This document shows positions 26,501 to 39,540 of a stretch of DNA of 64,000 nt, piece by piece (the first letter of the stretch is position 1; every line of letters begins with the position of its first letter). Position numbers and translations under genes: made by a program. The stretch lies in contig NC_068569.1 in NCBI RefSeq assembly GCF_025698545.1, positions 13,020,001 to 13,084,000 of the forward strand, given 5' to 3'. The notes beneath the pieces were generated by a model. That model did not search any database. It was not told the DNA's origin and worked only from the letters and a program-made list of their open reading frames with translations. The stretch is from Gossypium raimondii (taxonomy: Eukaryota; Streptophyta; Magnoliopsida; Malvales; Malvaceae).

Positions 26501-28848
26501 GTTACTTGTCGTCGTGGCAATAGTATATGCTAATTTCAACAAATATGCAAAGAGTTCCATTGATGATCTTGTATGATATTTTTATGTTATTATTTTTCAT
26601 GAAAGAAAGATTTCCCACATATGCCAAATCTAAGCGATATATATAGCTACTTAATTAATATCATTACCTAACTAATATAATTGACAGATCGATTATGAGT
26701 GCATGTTTGGAGAAGTAGATAATGGAGAGAGATCCAAAGCTTAATTAGGAACTCTCAAGTATGATTGTGATCTACGAAACTATAAAATAAATTAAATAAT
26801 TTAGCTAATTTCAAAATGATTATATTTATTAAAATGGATAAATGGAATATTATAATGTAAAGTATTATGGTTTCTAAGAAAAGAGAGACTGCGCAAGAAT
26901 AATGATGGGCTATTAGGGAGATGAGAAAATCCCTTGAAAGACTACAAAATCCAATTGTTCCCTTAATTTTGCAAACCCAGATTTTATATTATTTTAAGAG
27001 TCGTTATTTAAATCAAGTAGAAAAATAAAACAATTACATATGGTGTAATTAAATTAAGGTTGCCTGCCACAACATGGCCCTGGAACTCTTAATTTACTCT
27101 GACACCATTAACGTTTCTTTCATTCTTCCTTTTTCCAATTTTTAAATATTTATTTCTATCTCAAAAACCAAAGAAGGAATGGGAGGTTATGGTTATGGAG
27201 CAAACCAAAGGAAACAAGCCTCGAGAATAAAGGTAGGCATCTAGCATGGTGTCTTTCTTTCTTTCTTTCTATGTTTCTCACTCAGTCTGAGATTATCTTT
27301 GCTTTTTAGCTGCACTTCCCACATGGAACTTCTCTTGTCCCTTTCTCTTGGAATTTTCAGATTCTTTATCTTATTTTCATACCTTTTTATAATTTCTTTT
27401 TCACCTATATAATACCCCCACACAGCTCTTTGTTATCACTAAGAGTCAATATTGCAAATAATTTTGACAAAAAGAATTAGAAACATATATTCAAAGAAAA
27501 TCTCCCATATTTGATGCACCGATTAAGGTGTAATGATAGTATAAATTTAGGGTTTTGTTTTATGTGTGTTGGATTTGATAACAATCTTGAAATACGGCCC
27601 TCGAGTAAAAGAGCAGTGATAAATCAAGCTAATTGGCATCAATGTGCAAATAATGATGTCCCTTCGAGACGAAAAGGTTGCCATTGGATCTGGATATAGA
27701 TTTAGATTGTTCATGATCAAAGCTAGGAAGGGCCAGGGCGTAGCAGCTTCCTACAAACTATGCCTTAATTTTCTCTTTCCTATGTTTTCAGGCTATCTAT
27801 CTATGGATAGCTGGCTAAGGTGCAAGAAAATAATGAAAATATATTAATTAGTGGTAGTATAATAATGATGATGATGAAATAAAGCAACGCAATGGGATTC
27901 CCTGCTGCATGGGAGAATGGGCATTCTCTCTCTCTAAATGGAATGTTACATATACCGATTTAGTGGGATTTGTTTAATAGATTTGATAATTTTGATTGCT
28001 TGATACCAAGACCATTAGATATAATTGTTGGTACAAGATATGGTGTAGATTTTGGGTGCTTCACATTTGATGGTTTTGAGTCACTTGGTTATTATATATA
28101 TATTATATATATTAGATGTTATACATAGTCTCACTTAATAAGTATCTTATTGGGTAAGGCCTGAAGGAGGGTTGCAGAGATTTTTGGTGGGGTGCAGTCG
28201 GATATGATAAGTGGGACTTGGTGTGGTTGTACTTTAGCTTAAAGAGTTTGTCCTTGAAGTTTTGGAGAGTAATGAAAGTTGATGTACGTGAGGTTGTATT
28301 AGACATTACCTCGAGATTTTGTTATTGTCACCATCGTGGACATCATAAAAAATCACAAAATTAAGGAGATCCAAAGCCTTTTGAATGGGTCAACAATCAA
28401 CCAGCTAAGGACTAGTACAACTAGATCGACAACACCGTGCGCAAGCTGATGAGGTTTATTAATGACGACACTCCACCAAATGTAGGAACCTTGCTCAAGC
28501 GAGAGAAACTAAGAGCCATTGAGACCCCCGACTAAAGAAAATGAGATGAACTTTGAGAGAAAAATGTGAAAATTGCACATGGTGGTCCATAATCACTCCA
28601 CTACCATTTCAATGGCCAATAGCTTGAGCAGGAAGGGGAGAGAAGACCTCAGCGTTATTTTATAGGAGAAAGGCCCGTGGCAATAGACCCTAGGTGGCAG
28701 AAGCTAAAAGGCCTAATAGACCAAGAGAGAAGACGAAGTATTTAAATATACTATATATGTGGGTAAAAACAAATATGTAATAAAGTTATAAAATATTAAT
28801 AAAAATATTATTTTGGTTGAGACGTTAGGATGAAGGAATGAAGGTAGT
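23528..28848. other. Intergenic, AT-rich, no confident gene
   Basis: Contains a poly-T run (23529-23545), CCT-rich short repeats (24690-24715), and a TTTC microsatellite (27246-27270). Around 28450-28535 a short plus-strand frame 'VRKLMRFINDDTPPNVG' looks protein-like but stops soon and matches nothing I recognise. About 25080-25850 is less AT-rich than its surroundings but has no start-to-stop gene. Confidence 0.4.
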
Positions 28849-29340
28849 TGTAATACCCCCAACCCATCTCCGTCGTCAAATTAAGGTTACAGAGTATTAT
28901 GACACATACCAAAACAATTAACATCATTAACCCATTCATTTATTAATTTAAATAACAACATTTGAATCTAAATTTCGTTCATATCATAATTACATTTACG
29001 GACCTTAAAATGAGCTTACGGGGCCTTAAAAATAGTTTAGGAACAATTAGGGACTAATTTGAATCAAAACCAAAAAATACGGAAAAACTTGAAAATTTTG
29101 AAAAAATGGATCACACAGCCATGTGGCCAGGCCGTGTAACAGAGCCTAGACCATGTGGCCAAACCGTGTACAACTCAAAGTATAGGTCTCACGGTTGTGT
29201 CCCAACTCGTGTGCTCGCTCGTGTGCAAATTGAAATAAGGTCACATGGTCGTATCACAGACCGTGTGAGTATTTGAAATAAGGTCACACGATCGTGTCCC
29301 GGGGTCGTGTGAAAAATTCTTCACTTAAAATCAAAATGAC

Positions 29341-29415
29341 TCGCGACCGTGTGGCATGACCGTGTGTGTCACGCGACCGTGTGGCATGACCGTGTGTGTC
29401 ACACGACCGTGTGAC
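29341..29415 (+). repeat. 30-bp tandem repeat (about 2.5 copies) in solo LTR B
   Basis: Unit cgcgaccgtgtggcatgacc plus cgtgtgtgtca, phased at 29341, 29371 and 29401 (partial). The first two copies are nearly identical while the surrounding LTR is diverged, so this is a recent local duplication. Confidence 0.85.
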
Positions 29416-30269
29416 AGCCCATGTCTCAAGTTGTGTGCATCTAAAATAGCTTCCAAAACAAGACAAAACAACACCAATTCTTTAGGTGCCAAGCCAAAAT
29501 CAAAATAGCCATAACCATACTTTCAAAACACATATAATCCAATCTATAACATACCAAAACATCTCAACCTATGTGCCTAACCAATATTCCCTCATTGGCA
29601 CCACATATAAACAATATTTATCAACCAAAACAATTAATCTATTCAAACCTTCTAACTATCAATAAACATACCAAACTTGTTACAAAATAGTTATCCAAAA
29701 ATTCCATTTTAAACATAACTTAACTACACCTTACCAAGATGTCAAACATGCCATATATATATGTACTAACTTTGTAAAAAAGTATATTTACAACCAAAGT
29801 ACTAAAACATGCCTAAACATTTGCAAAATTAGCATCATATATACATGCCACAATTAACCACATTACAAGACTTCAAAATCTACCGATGTTAGATAATGAT
29901 GGGTGTGAGCTTCGCTGATCCAATCGACACACTTCACGTATTCAAAATCTACAGAAAATAATAACAGAAATAAGTATAAAAATACTTAATAGATTCATAC
30001 ATTTCAATTCACTAACTTACCATACACATTTAATTGCTAATTGCATATAACCATTCAAGTGATAACCATATCACAGCACGAATCAACAACTCCAAGTCAA
30101 TAACCAATAAATATAGGGATACTCAGAATTCAAATTATGTTCACATTTCTAAAACCATTTAACATTGTATATTCAGTAGCTTTTCGTTGGAACTTCGTAA
30201 AAGAATTCAATATACAAGTCTAGAAAACAGATAAAACTCATATGAGTTAATCTGGTACATAGATATATG

Positions 30270-30440
30270 TGTCAGGTTACTTGTTCGAGCTAAACCAATG
30301 ACAACACCGAAGAAATCTAGCCCCACCAGGGCTATGTATATATGTTAGGTTACCAGTCCAGACTAAACCTTTAAAATGACAACAGATTACCAGTCCAGGC
30401 TAAATCTGTGTCATATGTATATCTGAGTCCGCAAAAAATG
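30270..30440 (+). repeat. Degenerate tandem motif 'ggttaccagtccagactaaacc' in solo LTR B
   Basis: Three diverged copies of a motif near ggttac(c)agtcc(a)g(a/g)ctaaa occur at about 30275, 30347 and 30385, with spacers of varying length. Part of the LTR's internal repeat structure. Confidence 0.5.
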
Positions 30441-31650
30441 CTGGAGCTCGATCAAAAACAGGAATCATCTGTATATGATACTTTTACTCATCCCATTGGA
30501 AATATTTCAGAAATATAATTTTATTACTATAAAGTTTGATTTTCAATTTTAGCAATATATATGTATAATTAACAATATTTAATAACAAATTGTAACCTTA
30601 AAATGTAGTATGAACTTGTCAAGTGATTCAACTATTAGGGACTAATTGATAATTTTCTTTTCCCTTATGTCCTCCACTCGTTGAAATTCTTGATCTAAAG
30701 TATAATTTAATTTAATTAAATCAACTCAACTCAAACCAAATAAATAATCAATTTATGCATTTAAGTCTTTTGTCACATTTATAATTTTACCCTTAACTTT
30801 ACTTTTTATACAATTTAGTCCTTAAACTCGACACTATCAAATTGAACATAATTAATCTTAAATCAAGCTAGCCGATTTTCCTATAACCCAAGAACAACCC
30901 ATATTTTTTTACTATTTTACAATATTTTCATGAGAATTTACAAATTTAACATTTAAATCCTTAAAACATCAAAATCACTAAAAATCACTTTACAAAATAG
31001 TCCTATTTAATAATCAAGCTTAATAATCGATCATCAAACTTCAAAACACTTGAAAATCATTAATGGCATAATCTAAAATTTTTAACAATTTCACAAATTA
31101 AACCTCGGATTAACTAGATTAAGCTAATACGATCTTAAAAACATAAAAATCATTAAAAATGGCAGTCAAATACATACAATGCATGCACAACTAAGCTTGG
31201 CCGAAAGTTTCCCTAGCTCTTCAATGGTGTTTTCGGTTAGAAAGATGGAAGAAAGATGAAGATGAAGGATTTTTCCATCTTGTTTTGTTTCATTGTCATT
31301 TATTTATTATTTTATTATTTTACCCTTTTTATTAACATCAAAAGTTAACAAATTCTAACCCATAACCGTCCATAACAATTAATGGTGGTCTAATTACCAT
31401 TTAAGGCCACAAAAATCAAATTCTAAAGCTATTGAACCCATTTTACTAATAGCAATTAACTTTTTAATTTTTACAATTTAATCATTTTACTTAATTAACT
31501 ATTTAAACGTTAAAATTTCTTAACCGAACTTTAATACGACATTATTGGGACTCTATAAATATTAAATAAATAATAAAACATTGACTTACTAGTCGAAATT
31601 GTGGTCCCGACACTAATAAAAAAAGGGATGTTACAGTAGTAATGTTTAGA

Positions 31651-32029
31651 AAAAGATTGTATGAAACAGAGAGGCCACATCATCTTGTATCTCTTACCAA
31701 ATATTATTTAATGTCATTTCAGCATCATTTTCTATATTATTGATACATCATTTTGGCAAAATTTTTAACTTGGACTTTGAACCCTAACCCTTAAACCCTG
31801 AAACCTTAGATCTTAAACATTAGACATTGAACTTCAAACCTCAAATCCTAAACGTTAGACTTAGGATTTAGGGTTGAGGGTCGAGGTTTGGAGGTTCAGG
31901 GTTCATGGTCAAGGATAATTTTTTTTCAAAATGATGTATTAATTATATGAAAAAAATGTTGAAATAACATTAAACAATTAACAAAAAAATACAGGATAAT
32001 GTAACGTGTATATTTCATACAATTCTTTT
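31651..32029. mobile_element. Fold-back (MITE-like) element with telomere-like centre
   Basis: The left arm (from aaaagattgtatgaaa at 31651) and the right arm (ending tttcatacaattctttt at 32029) are imperfect inverted copies over well over 100 bp each, including 'atacatcattttg' on the left paired with 'caaaatgatgtat' on the right. The arms run almost to the centre, where left 'aaccctaaccc' faces right 'tagggttgaggg'. No coding frame. The outer ends lie only about 10 bp from the target duplication of solo LTR B. No clean target duplication was found for this element. Confidence 0.7.
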
Positions 32030-32529
32030 GAGTCTAAATTTTATATAAAATCATAAAAGTACTTTCAAAATAATTATTGGATTTATTAAATTTATCTACC
32101 ATAAATTATTTATAAAAAACAAAGATAATTTCCGGATCTACTGATCTAGAACTCTCATGTTAAATGTTCTCGTTGCTTTTCAAGATTCATCTCTTCTGCC
32201 GCTTTACCTCTCTGTCTTCTTGGATTTTGAGTATTTTTCTCCCCATACATATATTCTTTGTTCCAATTTTTTAATCTTAAAATTTTAATTAATTAATTAT
32301 ACACCAGATCTATCACGTGAAAAATTGATTAACAAAATAAAATATTAATTAAAAAGAATTCCTTTGTAATGCTTATAACATAAATGACGGTACGGTACTC
32401 TTGTCAGCCATGGTAAAGATTTGAGGCCCATCAAACAAATACTCCCGTCGCCACCTGCTCTTTGTCTGTTTACTCTTTGTTTTCAACGATTCCCTTAATA
32501 CAAGAAAATTGTTGAGTAACTGCGAGAAG
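32030..32529. promoter_or_regulatory. Upstream region of the plus-strand Dof gene
   Basis: AT-rich upstream sequence and probable 5' leader of the Dof gene, starting right after the fold-back element. A CACGTG core lies at about 32315 (tcacgtgaa). No TATA position could be fixed with confidence. Confidence 0.4.
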
Positions 32530-33763
32530 ATGATTATCTCTTCAACTGCTAATCAATGGCCACAGGTTTAATTTTCAGTACTCTCTCTCTCTCTCTCTCT
32601 CTCAAGCAATTATTCGACAAAACATGACCCCATTTTTGTTGGTTTGCTTTTGGAAGAGAATATCTATGTTGTGTTGCTATTTTACTCTAAGAACACTCTT
32701 TTAACTCATTTTTTTCTCTCTCTTTTTCTTTTTTCATTTCTTTCCTCTTTTTGGCCATGCATCTCTTTGGTTGCAGGATCATATAGATGAGAAAGATTTG
32801 ATGGCGTCAACAGCTAGGCTTATGGAGAAACCAAGCCATGAACAGCAACAACAGCAGCAAGTCCTCAAGTGTCCTCGTTGTGATTCTTCCAACACCAAGT
32901 TCTGCTACTACAACAACTACAGCTTGTCGCAGCCAAGACACTTTTGCAAGGCTTGTAAGCGTTATTGGACTCGAGGTGGAACTTTAAGGAACGTTCCGGT
33001 GGGTGGTGGATGTAGGAAGAACAAGCGTGTGAAGAGGCCGGCGGCTTCAGCTACCGGTGGTGCTTCTCCAACATCTGGTGCAAATATTGCTAACACTCCA
33101 TCTCAACCTCAGATGGATGTTTCTTCAACCTCAAGTCATCATATCAACCCTTTGTTTTATGGGTTAGCTAATAACCCATCTGATATAAATCTTCCATTTC
33201 CTCGGTTCAGTTCAAGAGTTTTGGGTGCGGAAACAGTCACTGGTTATGATCTCCAGCCTGATTTGAACGCTCTGGGATTAGGGTTTTCTTCTGGGATAGT
33301 GTCTAGTGATACTGGGGATGGTGATTATCGAAATGGTTTTAACACTAACCCGACTAAGCAAATCCAGGATGTGGTGACTTCAAATCCACTCCTTCCAAGC
33401 TATTCCAATATCTTTGGATCTTCTAGCACCACCACGACACCAACAATTGCTTCTTTGTTAGCTTCTACACTTTACCAACACAAATTCATGAATGGTGGTG
33501 TCAAAAATACTCAACTGCCTAACCAATTGCAAGCCTTATCACCTTTCCAAGACCTTCAAATGACAGGTAACGGTGAAAATGGGGTAACCATGAAAGATAT
33601 CAAAGTTGAAGAAGCGCAAAGCAGAATGGATTGGAATGTACCATGCCAGAATCAGCTCGATCAAATGGGTTTATCTGATCCTACGGATTATTGGAGCACA
33701 ACAAGTGTCGGTGCTTGGAATGATCCGGCAAACTTTGAGTCCTCAGTCACTTCTCTGATCTAG
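32530..33763 (+). CDS. Dof zinc-finger transcription factor (plus strand)
   Basis: A 340-residue plant-specific DNA-binding protein. Two exons: 32530-32565 encodes [12 protein letters not shown], then a 211-bp intron, then 32777-33763 in phase, starting DHIDEKDL. A tiny first exon encoding about 10-15 residues ending near 'QWPQ' is a known Dof gene layout, which is why this start was chosen over the later Met. The Dof domain (residues about 42-96) carries the CX2CX21CX2C zinc ligands at Cys44, 47, 69 and 72, with '[16 protein letters not shown]' and a basic end ([10 protein letters not shown]). Dof proteins bind AAAG cores. A poly-Gln stretch precedes the finger; the rest is Ser/Asn-rich and disordered, ending 'FESSVTSLI'. 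The specific Arabidopsis counterpart was not determined. Confidence 0.95.
32581..32603 (+). repeat. (CT)n microsatellite in Dof intron 1
   Basis: About 11 CT units, 16 bp after the splice donor of the small first exon. A long pyrimidine run so close to the donor is unusual for an intron but common in plant 5' leader regions. Confidence 0.85.
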
Positions 33764-34818
33764 CAAACTAGACTACTGTTTTTCTTCAAATTGTCTCCCT
33801 CGTTCTTGGGTTTTAAAAAAAAAAATTATTTTGGGGTTATAGGTGCTTAGCTTCGGTTGATTACTACTGTCGGTAATGGATTCTACAGTCATAGTGGGGG
33901 TGGGATTGAAAACAAAAAAAGGAAACTGTAATAAATAAAAGTTGAGTATTGAAGCATGGATGGGAGAAGATTGGATCGGATGGATCATGTCAGCTGCAAG
34001 AATTCAGCCTAAAGTTTTATTAATCAAAGGTTGAGAAGTCCCTATTTGCGCTGAGAGGAACCTCGGATCCTCTTCATCTCATCACTGATGGGTATCATCT
34101 CCTTCATCACTCATCACTCATCTGAAAGCTGCAGTGTTGAAGAGATAGGCTTTAGCTCCATCATGCTGCAAACTTTTTAACCCAGTAAGTTTGGATTCTA
34201 TTTTGTATGTGTATATATTGCATGACTTATGAGGTTGGGTTTTTAGGGTACTACATGTTTCAGTCCTCGATTAAAGATGAGAATGAGGATTGAGGAGCTA
34301 ATTATTTTTCCCACTGTTATTTTATGTCTACATTTTGTGGTTTTGGGGGGTGGGGGGTATAATTTAATGGTATAGATGGAGAGGGAGATTTGTACCTGCA
34401 AACTGCAATTTGGCGCTCTTATTATTATGGTCTGTTTAGAGTTCCAATACATATATGAACTTCTGTTTGCTTTTGGAAACAAGAAAAGTTTTATTACATC
34501 TTTAAACCTTCTTGAATAATGTATGTATATACACATGTACGTATGAATGTCACTGTTTTAAAGTAGGTTGCATTAATTAATGTAAAACGTGATGGATTCA
34601 TTAAGGTAATTGAACTAGGAAGGGATTGGAATTTAGTAGGGTGGCGTTAGTGCATGGGCTGGTTTAGAGTGAAAGGGAGAGGTAGAGACAATAAGAAAGA
34701 GTTGAGTTATGGCAGGGAGTTTGGGATAGAGAGTAACTGTGCGAAGGAGATTAGGTCCACTGTTGGATTTTAGCAGCTTGGATGCATCCCAATGAAAACA
34801 CCATTTCCACCCTCCCCA

Positions 34819-34876
<58 letters not shown>

Positions 34877-36407
34877 GTGCAAAATTTGTGTTAAGCTTTA
34901 ACCAGAGAAAGGGAAAGATATATATGGGGACCTTTATATATATATATATATGGCTAAGGAATTCAATAGTTATTACTCCTAATTATGATTATTATGTAAG
35001 TGCTAGATTTACTTTTGGTTATAGTTATACCTTGCCCCCTCCCCCCTTTTTCTCTTAAGAAAAGGAATTTTCCGGTTTTGAGGTAATTCTGTCATCTTTC
35101 AAGTTTGACACTGCACCTCCAGATTCATCTCCATGTTCATTGTAGGTATATGAATACTTTCATCTTCAAAGTTTGGATATGAATATATATTACATTGCAA
35201 CTAATATTTGTTTATATTTGCACCATTGATTTCATTGTATTATTGAAGTATTTTGTATTAGTATATATACACATTATTACCAAATTTGATAAGATTTTAT
35301 CTAAATATCACCATTCAAACCAATAATTATATCAAATCATGAAATGTTGTTTGGAAGATTTTGATCATGATGTTGGTAGGACTTAAACCTTAGGTCTTGA
35401 CCATTTGATCTTTTAAATTATTGGACTTAAAAGAAAACTAAAATCCAAATTATATAATTAACTGTAGCAATGATGAAGTTCCTTGTTAACACCTTATAAC
35501 TAGGGTTTAAACGTTGTTAATATGATGAAAATATATAACTTTACTACCTTATAAAAAAAAATAGTTTTGTGTCTTGGAGTCCAAACCCTGTATGCACTTT
35601 TAAAAGCTGCAAAAAAATCAATAGTCTGTAAGATTCTCAACACCTCATATGAGTGCTTGTAGATCCTGATTAGCATGCCGAAGAAAAGTAATGGTACTGG
35701 TAATAGTTGACCTAATCACTTCATTATTACTAGTTTGATTTTAAGGTTGTAATGGAATTATGAATGCATAATTGCATTAATGCACCACTCTATCAATATT
35801 AGAAATCCAAAAATCCTTGTGGGATTTTGCTAATGAACATCTTAACATACTTTCTATTAATTATAGCAATAATGTTATATCTTAAATTAAAAAAATACCA
35901 TTTGAGCTAGTTATCAAAATTATTAACTTTTTCAAACCTCACATCAGCTTCGTGTTTAGTATCCAAATGCAAGAATCCTGTTGCAGAACTAACGATCAGT
36001 TGATGGGGGAAACCACCACCCCAAATTAAAGGTTGTTATTTGCATTTGATAATAGACCGTCGCTTCCGGTTTAAATTGGTGTGCACTAACCTCTTTTTTG
36101 TTTAGGTCCAAGTTTTTAATGTCCTTTGACAGTGTAGGGTTGTTTTTATGTCGCTCTACGTCTATTGTTTTAATTATTTTTGTATTCTTATAATCATATT
36201 TAAAAATAAAATATAATCATTAAATTATATTATTTTAAAAATTATATTTACATATATATAGCTGAGGAACATTTGCATATATGTAATATGGTATATTAAA
36301 ATCAATACATATAATATTTCAACAAAATCTATAAATATGGAATGACACATATTTAAATACACCAGCTCTAAAATATATTAGTATCAAAACAAAAATATAT
36401 GTTTATA
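33764..36407. other. 3' region of the plus-strand Dof gene and AT-rich intergenic DNA
   Basis: The first several hundred bases are the likely 3' UTR. Contains the (CT)n array listed separately. No further gene recognised. Confidence 0.5.
34822..34874 (+). repeat. (CT)26 microsatellite
   Basis: An uninterrupted run of about 26 CT units, the longest simple repeat in the window. A shorter (TA)n run follows at 34935-34952. Downstream of the Dof gene; likely length-variable. Confidence 0.95.
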
Positions 36408-36712
36408 GGATTAATATATTATTTGGTATTTGAGTTTGGCTTCAATGTTCATTTTAATACTTAAGTTTTTTAATTTGATGCTTAAGTTATGTTTTTGTCC
36501 CAGTTAAACATTTGAGTTTTTTGGTACATGAGCTTTTTTTTTGTCTCAATTAAATACATATGTTTTTTACTAGAACACATTTGTCAAACATTCATTTGGT
36601 CATATAACGTCATTTGATTTGGGTACCTAATTGAATATTAAAGTCAAAGTACTAAATTAAGATTAAAAAAACTTAAATACAAAATTGAAAAGCCCAAATG
36701 GTGTATTAACCC
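36408..36712. mobile_element. MITE-like repeat, about 305 bp
   Basis: Left end 'ggattaatatattatttggtat' pairs with right end 'ccaaatggtgtattaaccc' as imperfect inverted repeats. The interior alternates 'ttaagttttttaatttgatgc' and 'gtactaaattaagatt' type motifs, a pattern common to dispersed non-autonomous repeats of eudicots. No clear target duplication was found. Confidence 0.5.
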
Positions 36713-38857
36713 AAAGCGATAAAAGGAGATTGGAACCTTGACTGACCAACATGTTCTTCACTTCTGCAGTTGGTTCACTCTCGAAACCCCACAGATATTT
36801 GCATGTGAGGGAAACCTAGGCTCATTTTGATCTACTGCATTATATTCGGCTAAGTAGACCAGATATATAGTCTCTAGGAAAATAATAAGGCAATGCTGCA
36901 GCTGCCACAAAGCTCTCACTTTGTCATAGTGCTTTCATTTATGAACTTGTAGCTTTTTTTTTTCTTTTGTTTTTTCGAAAGCAATGAAGTTGTAGGTTAA
37001 GTGAGGTGTAGTGGGGCGTTTTGAATATTGTCTGGGGGGACCAACTTCCTACTCATAATTATCACCTTAAATTAATGTATTATTTCAATCTTAGATTTAT
37101 TATCCATGGAGTGACAAAACCATGATCTATTATCCATGAGAGAAAAGGTAGCTACCTGTTTGGGGTTGAGCTCAATATCTCTGCATTAATTTCATGTTAC
37201 CCTTGGGAACCAATTACTTAAAGCACAACCAGTTATAAAAAATAATAGAAGATTAGGATGAATTCTAGACAATATTATCGGTCAATATTGAATGCAGTAC
37301 GCTTCCAATGAGAACGCATGTTGTTATCTTGGAGATAAAAACCTAAACATGGATTTATCGGTGCTGGCCTCATGGATATTTTGCTCAAATAAACAGTGAG
37401 GATTTTATGCTGAGAAATCAATGCAAATAAAAATACCATATTCCCTTCTTGGGTTTTCTTTTCCCGGTCAAATATGGGCTTTTTAAAAATAAATGTATAA
37501 TTCATCTGCGAGCTAGGCCCAATCTTGATACATTTTGTGAAAATGGGAAAAAGTTGCAACTCTGTATTCCAATTATTTCTCTGCGGCCTAAATTTTATCA
37601 TCTTTTTGACCATTCAAAAAAGCTTAGAGGCTTAAGTCATCTTTGTAAATGACTCAATAGTTTGTAACAAATTTCCATCATCTGACATAATTAGTAGAAG
37701 ACAGTTCGACCAAGGATCTTACTCAATATTTTAATTGACAATGAGAGCTCAAAAATGTTATTTATTAAATAACAGAAAACAAAATCAGTCTTAATCAAAA
37801 GCTTCTAAAACCACCAACTACATTACCATATAGTAATTATTTAATTTTTAACTTGTCAGATACTGTATTGCAAGGCTGACCAAATCATTCTTTTGGAAGC
37901 CATAGGGAAGACGACAAGTAGCCCAATACTAGGAAAAAACATGAGCGGTTGAAAATATATATAATGTATATATGTGTGGGGGAGAAACTTTTGCTGATCT
38001 CAATACCCATTTCTACCCAACTTTGACAGAATGTATTTGTATAACCAGTGAATGCGTGTGATTTTGGGGGTGGTATAGGGTACATTATGGCTTCAACCCT
38101 TCATTTCCAAGCTACTGCAAAAGAGATTTATGAATTTTTGTTGGAGATTTTCAGCCAACCTTTTCTTCAAAATGTTGACAAGGATTATAGACTTTGTTGT
38201 ACTCTTACACAGAAAAGGGGTTCTTTAAAAATGAATTTCATGTGGGCGAATTTGAACTTTTTTTATTTTTTATTATTATTTTTTTCAATGAGAATAATAT
38301 TTTCTAGTACGAATTTTTAAGGAAAATTGACCATTCAATGCTTGAAGTCCTACGACTATTGTAATTTATGACTGTTAATTTGTTATACATAGTCCTCTGC
38401 CTCATGTTTGTGACTCTGGGGTGTAAAGAAATTACTCATTGATTTCATTTATTTTTTCTCTGTGGGGGGGATGGTGCATGTGCATGCATGGACCAGCCTC
38501 ATGTTACGGTACTCTTCACTTTAATACTTCTTTGATAAGTTATATCGCTTGATCCTTCATTTAAGGAAAAAAAGACTTTTGCTTCCGTCTAAAGTTAACA
38601 AAATAAGAGAAATTTCATCCAAATAATGAAGGTGGATGAAAAGGCCTCTAGACAAATTTATATAATCTCTTACTAAATATGGTGATACTAATAATAATAA
38701 AAAGGTGATAAAGGAAGAAACTACTACAACATATTATGCTGTTGATTTTGTTATTCAATAGTACTGGATAGTAGATCGAGTAGGAATTACATAACAAAAA
38801 AGGATAAAATTCATACTTTAAAGAGGTGATTTTGCTATTTCTTAAGTTGCCGACTCA
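36713..38857. other. Intergenic, no gene seen
   Basis: Mixed-composition DNA with only short frames on both strands that lack start context, domain similarity or splice-supported extensions. One CATGCATG (RY-type) motif near 38483 is isolated. Confidence 0.4.
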
Positions 38858-39150
38858 GTCCTTATATTTTAATTTGATCAATTATTTGTATTTTTTATTT
38901 TTGAATTTTCAATCTTATCCAAACAAGATCTCTGTTAATTTCGTTGTTAAGTTAAATTTTGCTATTTTCAAAATCTTATGCAACAAACATTTTATCACAT
39001 GTTAATGTAATATTAACATGTTATTTTCACATAAAACTTGCATAAAAATCACACCATTTTAATTAATGGATTTAATAATTATTGGGCTGAAATTTCAAAA
39101 TTTAGAAAGCAAAAAATCAAAATTAATCAAATTAAGTTATAAAGATTAAT
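38858..39150. mobile_element. Fold-back MITE-like repeat, about 290 bp
   Basis: The left arm 'gtccttatattttaatttgat' and the right arm 'atcaaattaagttataaagat' are inverted relatives, and pairing continues inward ('attttttatttttgaattttc' with 'tgaaatttcaaaatttaga'). No coding capacity. The boundaries are approximate. Confidence 0.5.
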
Positions 39151-39540
39151 AGATCAATAATTACAGATAGTGTAAGGATTAAAAGATGATAAATTGATTA
39201 TTCCATAAGAAAATACCAAAAGTTTATAAGAAAACCAGAGCGAGACAAGTGGGAATAAGGGGTTAATTAGTTGGGTTGATGGAGGCAAAGGGTTTAGGTC
39301 AGTCAGATTAGGATAGGATGTGGGGGCAACAAAAATTCCACCCAATATTATCTCAATTTAACTCTCATCTCGATTTATATGTTGCCCCATTACTAATTAC
39401 GTAATACATTATGGGTGATGTATGGTGGTTTTCATTTCGACTTCAATTTTGACTAAATAAATCTTTCTTATAATCGAATCAAAGCTTCCTATAGATTTTA
39501 CAACATAATCTCCATTTTAAGTACATTTCTTAATCAACTT

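Larger units (their letters stand above)
28849..31635 (+). mobile_element. Solo LTR of the same gypsy-like family, 2.8 kb, exact 5-bp target duplication (element B)
   Basis: Starts TGTAATACCCCCAACCCAT and ends GGGATGTTACA. It is flanked on both sides by GTAGT (28844-28848 and 31636-31640), an exact 5-bp target-site duplication. No gag, protease, reverse transcriptase or integrase frame is present. Its first 55 bases align with element A, and it carries the same 'ccgtgtgg' motif zone (29100-29430). The exact duplication with no internal region is the signature of unequal recombination between two LTRs. Confidence 0.85.

Noticed and set aside
29284..29466. Minus-strand frame with repeated RDTHGHAT motif as a repeat protein
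   Set aside because: It lies wholly within solo LTR B and only reflects the 30-bp tandem repeat, whose length is divisible by three.
31790..31920. CCCTAAA-like runs as an interstitial telomere repeat
   Set aside because: Units are irregular and occur in opposite orientation on the two arms of the fold-back element, so they are part of that element rather than telomere-derived arrays.
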